Assembly (NCBI GenBank): GCA_001483205.1
Contig: JPPB01000330.1
Coordinates: 1-7,234 of the forward strand
DNA from: an alpha proteobacterium 3107
GTDB lineage: Bacteria; Pseudomonadota; Alphaproteobacteria; Rhodobacterales; Rhodobacteraceae
Reading direction: 5' to 3'
DNA: 7,234 nt
Below the pieces are notes generated by a model. That model saw only the letters and a list, made by a program, of their open reading frames with translations, did not search any database and had not been told where the DNA came from. Below, one piece after another: positions 5,071 to 7,234 of this stretch. Position numbers and translations under genes: made by a program. Position 1 is the first letter of the stretch. Every line of letters begins with the position of its first letter.

Positions 5071-6468
5071 ATGGACACCAGCTATTCCCGGAATGACCTG
5101 TCAATGGTCGTCGAAGCCGACAAGGCGCATGTCTGGCACCACCTGACCCAGCATAAGCCGTTCGAGACCGGCGACCCCCGCGTCATCGTCGAGGGCAAGG
5201 GGCTGCGGGTCTGGGACCAGCACGGCAAGGAATTTATCGACGCCCTCTCGGGCGGGGTCTGGACCGTCAATGTCGGCTACGGGCGCGAATCCATTGCCCG
5301 CGCCGTCTATGACCAGTTGATGAAAATCTGCTATTTCGCCCAGTCCGCCGGTTCCGTCCCCGGCGCGCGGTTTGCCGAACGGCTGATCGGCAAGATGCCG
5401 GGGATGAGCCGCGTCTACTACACCAATTCCGGTTCCGAGGCGAACGAAAAAGCGTTCAAGATGGTGCGCCAGATCGCCCACAAACGCTATGGCGGCAAAA
5501 AGACCAAAATCCTCTATCGCGACCGCGATTATCACGGCTCGACCCTGGCCACCATGTCCGCCGGGGGGCAGGACCAGCGCAACGCGCAATACGGCCCCTT
5601 TGCGCCGGACTTCATCCGCGTCCCCCACTGCATGGAATACCGCAAGCACGAGCTGGGGCTGGAGGCGCTGTCCGGCGAGGCATTCGGGCAGGCCGCAGCC
5701 GATGCGATTGAGGCGGTGATCCTGCGCGAAGGCCCCGAGACTGTCGGCCTGCTCTGTCTGGAGCCGGTGACCGCAGGCGGCGGCGTGATCGAGGCCCCCG
5801 CCGGGTATTGGGAGCGGGTGCAGGAGATTTGCCGCAAATACGACATTCTGCTGCATATTGACGAGGTGGTCTGCGGCATCGGGCGCACCGGCGCGTGGTT
5901 CGGGTATCAGCATTACGGCATCCGGCCCGATTTCGTGACCATGGCCAAGGGGGTTGCCTCGGGCTATGCCGCCATCGCCTGTATGGTGACAACCGAGGAC
6001 GTGTTCGACATGTTCAAGGATGATGCCGACGATCCGCTGAACTATTTCCGCGATATTTCCACCTTTGGCGGCTGCACGGCGGGTCCGGCGGCGGCGCTGG
6101 AAAATATGCGCATCATCGAGGATGAGGGGCTGCTTGAGAACTGCACGGCCATGGGCGCGCGGATGATGGCCAACCTGCGGGGGCTGATGGAAAAGCACAA
6201 GGTCATCGGTGATGTGCGCGGCAAGGGGTTGTTTCTGGGGGCCGAACTGGTTGCCGACCGGGTGACGAAGGAACCGGCGGAAGAGAAGCGTGTGCAGCAG
6301 GTGCTGGCCGAGTGCGGCGCGCAGGGGGTGATTATCGGCGCGACCAACCGCTCGGTTCCGGAGCGGAACAACACGCTGTGCTTTTCGCCCGCGCTGATCG
6401 CGACGGCTGATGACATCGACCGGATCACTGAGGCGGTGGATGTGGCGCTGGGGCGGGTGTTCGGGTGA
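5071..6468 (+). CDS. tpa: Taurine:pyruvate aminotransferase
   Basis: This 465-residue protein is a class III, PLP-dependent aminotransferase of the usual Tpa length. It transfers the amino group of taurine to pyruvate, giving sulfoacetaldehyde and L-alanine, the first step of taurine dissimilation in the cytosol. GSEANEKAFK (121-130) binds the cofactor phosphate, DYHGST (153-158) stacks on the ring, HIDEVVCGIGRTG (262-274) provides D264 for the pyridine nitrogen, and MAKGVASGY carries the Schiff-base lysine K293. The N-terminal block VWHHLTQHK, the GGVWTVNVGYGRESIA region and ATNRSVPERNNTLCFSPA match what I remember of rhodobacteral Tpa better than related omega-amino acid transaminases. The ATG at 5071 is supported by a strong ribosome site. 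It is followed by tauR on the same strand, as in Rhodobacter capsulatus, and preceded by a TauR-type box. A beta-alanine or putrescine aminotransferase is the alternative, but neighbour and motifs make taurine much more likely. Confidence 0.93.
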   Translation: MDTSYSRNDLSMVVEADKAHVWHHLTQHKPFETGDPRVIVEGKGLRVWDQHGKEFIDALSGGVWTVNVGYGRESIARAVYDQLMKICYFAQSAGSVPGARFAERLIGKMPGMSRVYYTNSGSEANEKAFKMVRQIAHKRYGGKKTKILYRDRDYHGSTLATMSAGGQDQRNAQYGPFAPDFIRVPHCMEYRKHELGLEALSGEAFGQAAADAIEAVILREGPETVGLLCLEPVTAGGGVIEAPAGYWERVQEICRKYDILLHIDEVVCGIGRTGAWFGYQHYGIRPDFVTMAKGVASGYAAIACMVTTEDVFDMFKDDADDPLNYFRDISTFGGCTAGPAAALENMRIIEDEGLLENCTAMGARMMANLRGLMEKHKVIGDVRGKGLFLGAELVADRVTKEPAEEKRVQQVLAECGAQGVIIGATNRSVPERNNTLCFSPALIATADDIDRITEAVDVALGRVFG

Positions 6469-6598
6469 GGCGAAGGGCCTGGCCCGGACCGGGTGAGGTA
6501 TAGCCTGACGACCAGATTTTGATTCCAAACCCCAGACCTTATCCCGCCCGGTTGCAAGACAGGGCCGCGCCGTCATAGGGTTTTGCCCGTTCGGCCCT

Positions 6599-6648
6599 GA
6601 AACGATCCACCGGACCGTTTCCGGGACGGCCCTCACCCTTCAATGGGG
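6599..6648 (-). repeat. Dispersed palindromic repeat, copy B
   Basis: The minus strand of this 50-bp stretch aligns without gaps to 213-262 with 40 of 50 identities. The inverted repeat is better here: GAAACGATCC (6599-6608), loop ACC, GGACCGTTTC (6612-6621), with 9 of 10 positions pairing. GGCC-containing flanks can extend the stem outward with mismatches. It is inverted relative to copy A and again intergenic, 3' to tpa. Confidence 0.65.
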
Positions 6649-6652
6649 CGGG

Positions 6653-6671
6653 GCGGGGCGCGCCCCGCTTT
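6653..6671 (+). terminator. GC palindrome, weak terminator candidate after tpa
   Basis: GCGGGGCGCGCCCCGC (6653-6668) is a perfect 16-bp palindrome that can fold as a 6-bp GC stem with a CGCG loop, followed by TTT (6669-6671) and then a C-rich run. The short T-run makes it weak. It could instead be a simple GC-rich sequence. Confidence 0.3.
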
Positions 6672-6686
6672 CCCCCACCCCCCCGA

Positions 6687-6715
6687 TTGCGCCCGGCGTC
6701 ACGCCGGATTATGCT
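6687..6715 (+). promoter_or_regulatory. tauR promoter with palindrome in the spacer
   Basis: TTGCGC (6687-6692) and TATGCT (6710-6715) are separated by exactly 17 bp. Transcription would start around 6721-6722, at the tauR ATG itself, and no Shine-Dalgarno sequence precedes that ATG, so a leaderless message is predicted. CCGGCGT-C-ACGCCGG (6693-6707) is a perfect palindrome filling most of the spacer, well placed for repression, perhaps autorepression by TauR or another dimeric regulator. It does not resemble the direct repeats before tpa. Confidence 0.5.
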
Positions 6716-6721
6716 CTGCCC

Positions 6722-7234
6722 ATGGCCATCTCCGAGGAAACATTCTTTCTCGACCCCCGGTCCGAAGGCACGCTGCAAAGCCAGATTCAGCAGATGGTGG
6801 CCGAAGGCATCCTGTCGGGGCGCTTCCGGCCCGGCGAAAAAATGCCCTCGACCCGGAAACTCGCCCGCCACCTGCGGATCAGCCGCCTGACGGTCACGCT
6901 CGCCTATACCGAACTGATCGCCGACGATTATCTGACCTCTGCCGGGCGCTCCGGCTATTACGTCTCAAAAACCGCGCCGCCGCCGCCAGAAATTCCCGCA
7001 GGCCGCGCGCGGGATACCGTGGACTGGCCCCGCGTCATCGGCCAGCGGTTTTCCGGCACCCGGCAGGTGGAAAAGCCACCGGGATGGGAGGCCTACCGCT
7101 ATCCGTTCGTCTATGGTCAGGCCGACCCGACCCTGTTTGATCAGCAAAACTGGCGCCTGTGCGCCCTGCAAGCCCTCGGGCGCAGGGAGTTCGCCTCGCT
7201 CACCGGCGATTATCAGGACCGGGACGACCCGAAG
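6722..7234 (+). CDS. tauR: TauR, MocR-type regulator (3'-partial)
   Basis: The first 171 residues are present without a stop, and the frame runs off the window. Residues about 8-82 form a GntR winged helix-turn-helix: LQSQIQQMVAEGILSGRFRP, GEKMPSTRKLARHL, RISRLTVTLAYTEL, then the wing YLTSAGRSGYYVS. A proline-rich linker (about 84-125) leads into YPFVYGQADPTLFDQQNWR, the start of the aminotransferase-like domain found in MocR proteins. TauR activates taurine genes in Rhodobacter capsulatus when taurine is present; PLP or a PLP adduct is the usual effector for the family. The position 3' of tpa and the TauR-type repeats upstream of tpa support the name. The ATG at 6722 has no ribosome site but fits a leaderless start, and translation from here begins directly in family-typical sequence. 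Whether the PLP lysine is kept cannot be seen. Confidence 0.9.
   Translation, partial: MAISEETFFLDPRSEGTLQSQIQQMVAEGILSGRFRPGEKMPSTRKLARHLRISRLTVTLAYTELIADDYLTSAGRSGYYVSKTAPPPPEIPAGRARDTVDWPRVIGQRFSGTRQVEKPPGWEAYRYPFVYGQADPTLFDQQNWRLCALQALGRREFASLTGDYQDRDDPK

Larger units (their letters stand above)
6469..6721. other. 253-bp gap between tpa and tauR
   Basis: No gene is visible. There is no convincing intrinsic terminator immediately after tpa; CCCGG-A-CCGGG (6483-6493) lacks a T-run. The gap holds copy B of the dispersed repeat, a GC palindrome with a short T-run and a tauR promoter. Partial read-through from tpa into tauR is therefore possible besides tauR's own promoter. Confidence 0.5.

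Noticed and set aside
6483..6493. CCCGG-A-CCGGG as a tpa terminator
   Set aside because: The single-base centre forces the stem down to three pairs, and no T-run follows.
5101..6636. Long minus-strand open frame of 511 codons opposite tpa
   Set aside because: It mirrors tpa, which has clear family motifs and a strong ribosome site. The antisense translation is low-complexity, rich in His, Arg and Gly, and matches nothing I recognise. Long antisense frames are expected in GC-rich genes.

Overview
The window looks like ordinary chromosome from a high-GC alphaproteobacterium, most likely a member of the Rhodobacterales (Rhodobacter, Paracoccus or Roseobacter relatives). The basis is the GC-rich codon use, the close match of the aminotransferase to the taurine:pyruvate aminotransferases of that order, the tpa then tauR gene order, and a long two-part FolB. 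I see no phage, transposon, CRISPR array, tRNA or rRNA.

Layout. Positions 1-293 are non-coding; they hold two tandem 16-bp palindromes, a set of competing hairpins and one copy of a 50-bp palindromic repeat. The minus strand from 4814 down to 294 carries three genes: a divergent pyruvate phosphate dikinase (ppdK, 2253-4814), a secreted SleB-type cell wall hydrolase (1281-1907) and dihydroneopterin aldolase with an extra C-terminal region (folB, 294-1178). The 345-bp gap between ppdK and the hydrolase holds a probable ppdK terminator and a strong plus-strand terminator with no plus-strand gene in front of it. The plus strand carries tpa (5071-6468) and the first 171 codons of tauR (from 6722, running off the window). 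The 256-bp divergent region between ppdK and tpa holds a well-formed ppdK promoter and a two-repeat TauR-type box for tpa. The tpa-tauR gap holds the second copy of the 50-bp repeat, in the opposite orientation to the first, and a tauR promoter that predicts a leaderless message.

How the genes work together. Tpa moves the amino group of taurine to pyruvate, giving alanine and sulfoacetaldehyde. TauR, a MocR-type regulator (GntR helix-turn-helix plus aminotransferase-like domain), would switch tpa on when taurine is present. The sulfoacetaldehyde acetyltransferase gene (xsc) that normally completes the pathway would be expected beyond the right edge, but it is not visible. ppdK is read away from tpa and works on pyruvate and PEP; a functional link is only a possibility. 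The hydrolase and folB are housekeeping genes.

The most unusual observations are: a PPDK whose phosphohistidine and PEP/pyruvate sites are intact while several ATP-site residues are changed; the unexplained second half of FolB; the orphan terminator behind a chain of hairpins, possibly a small RNA; and the leaderless tauR promoter with a perfect palindrome in its spacer. I found no convincing wholly new multi-gene system.
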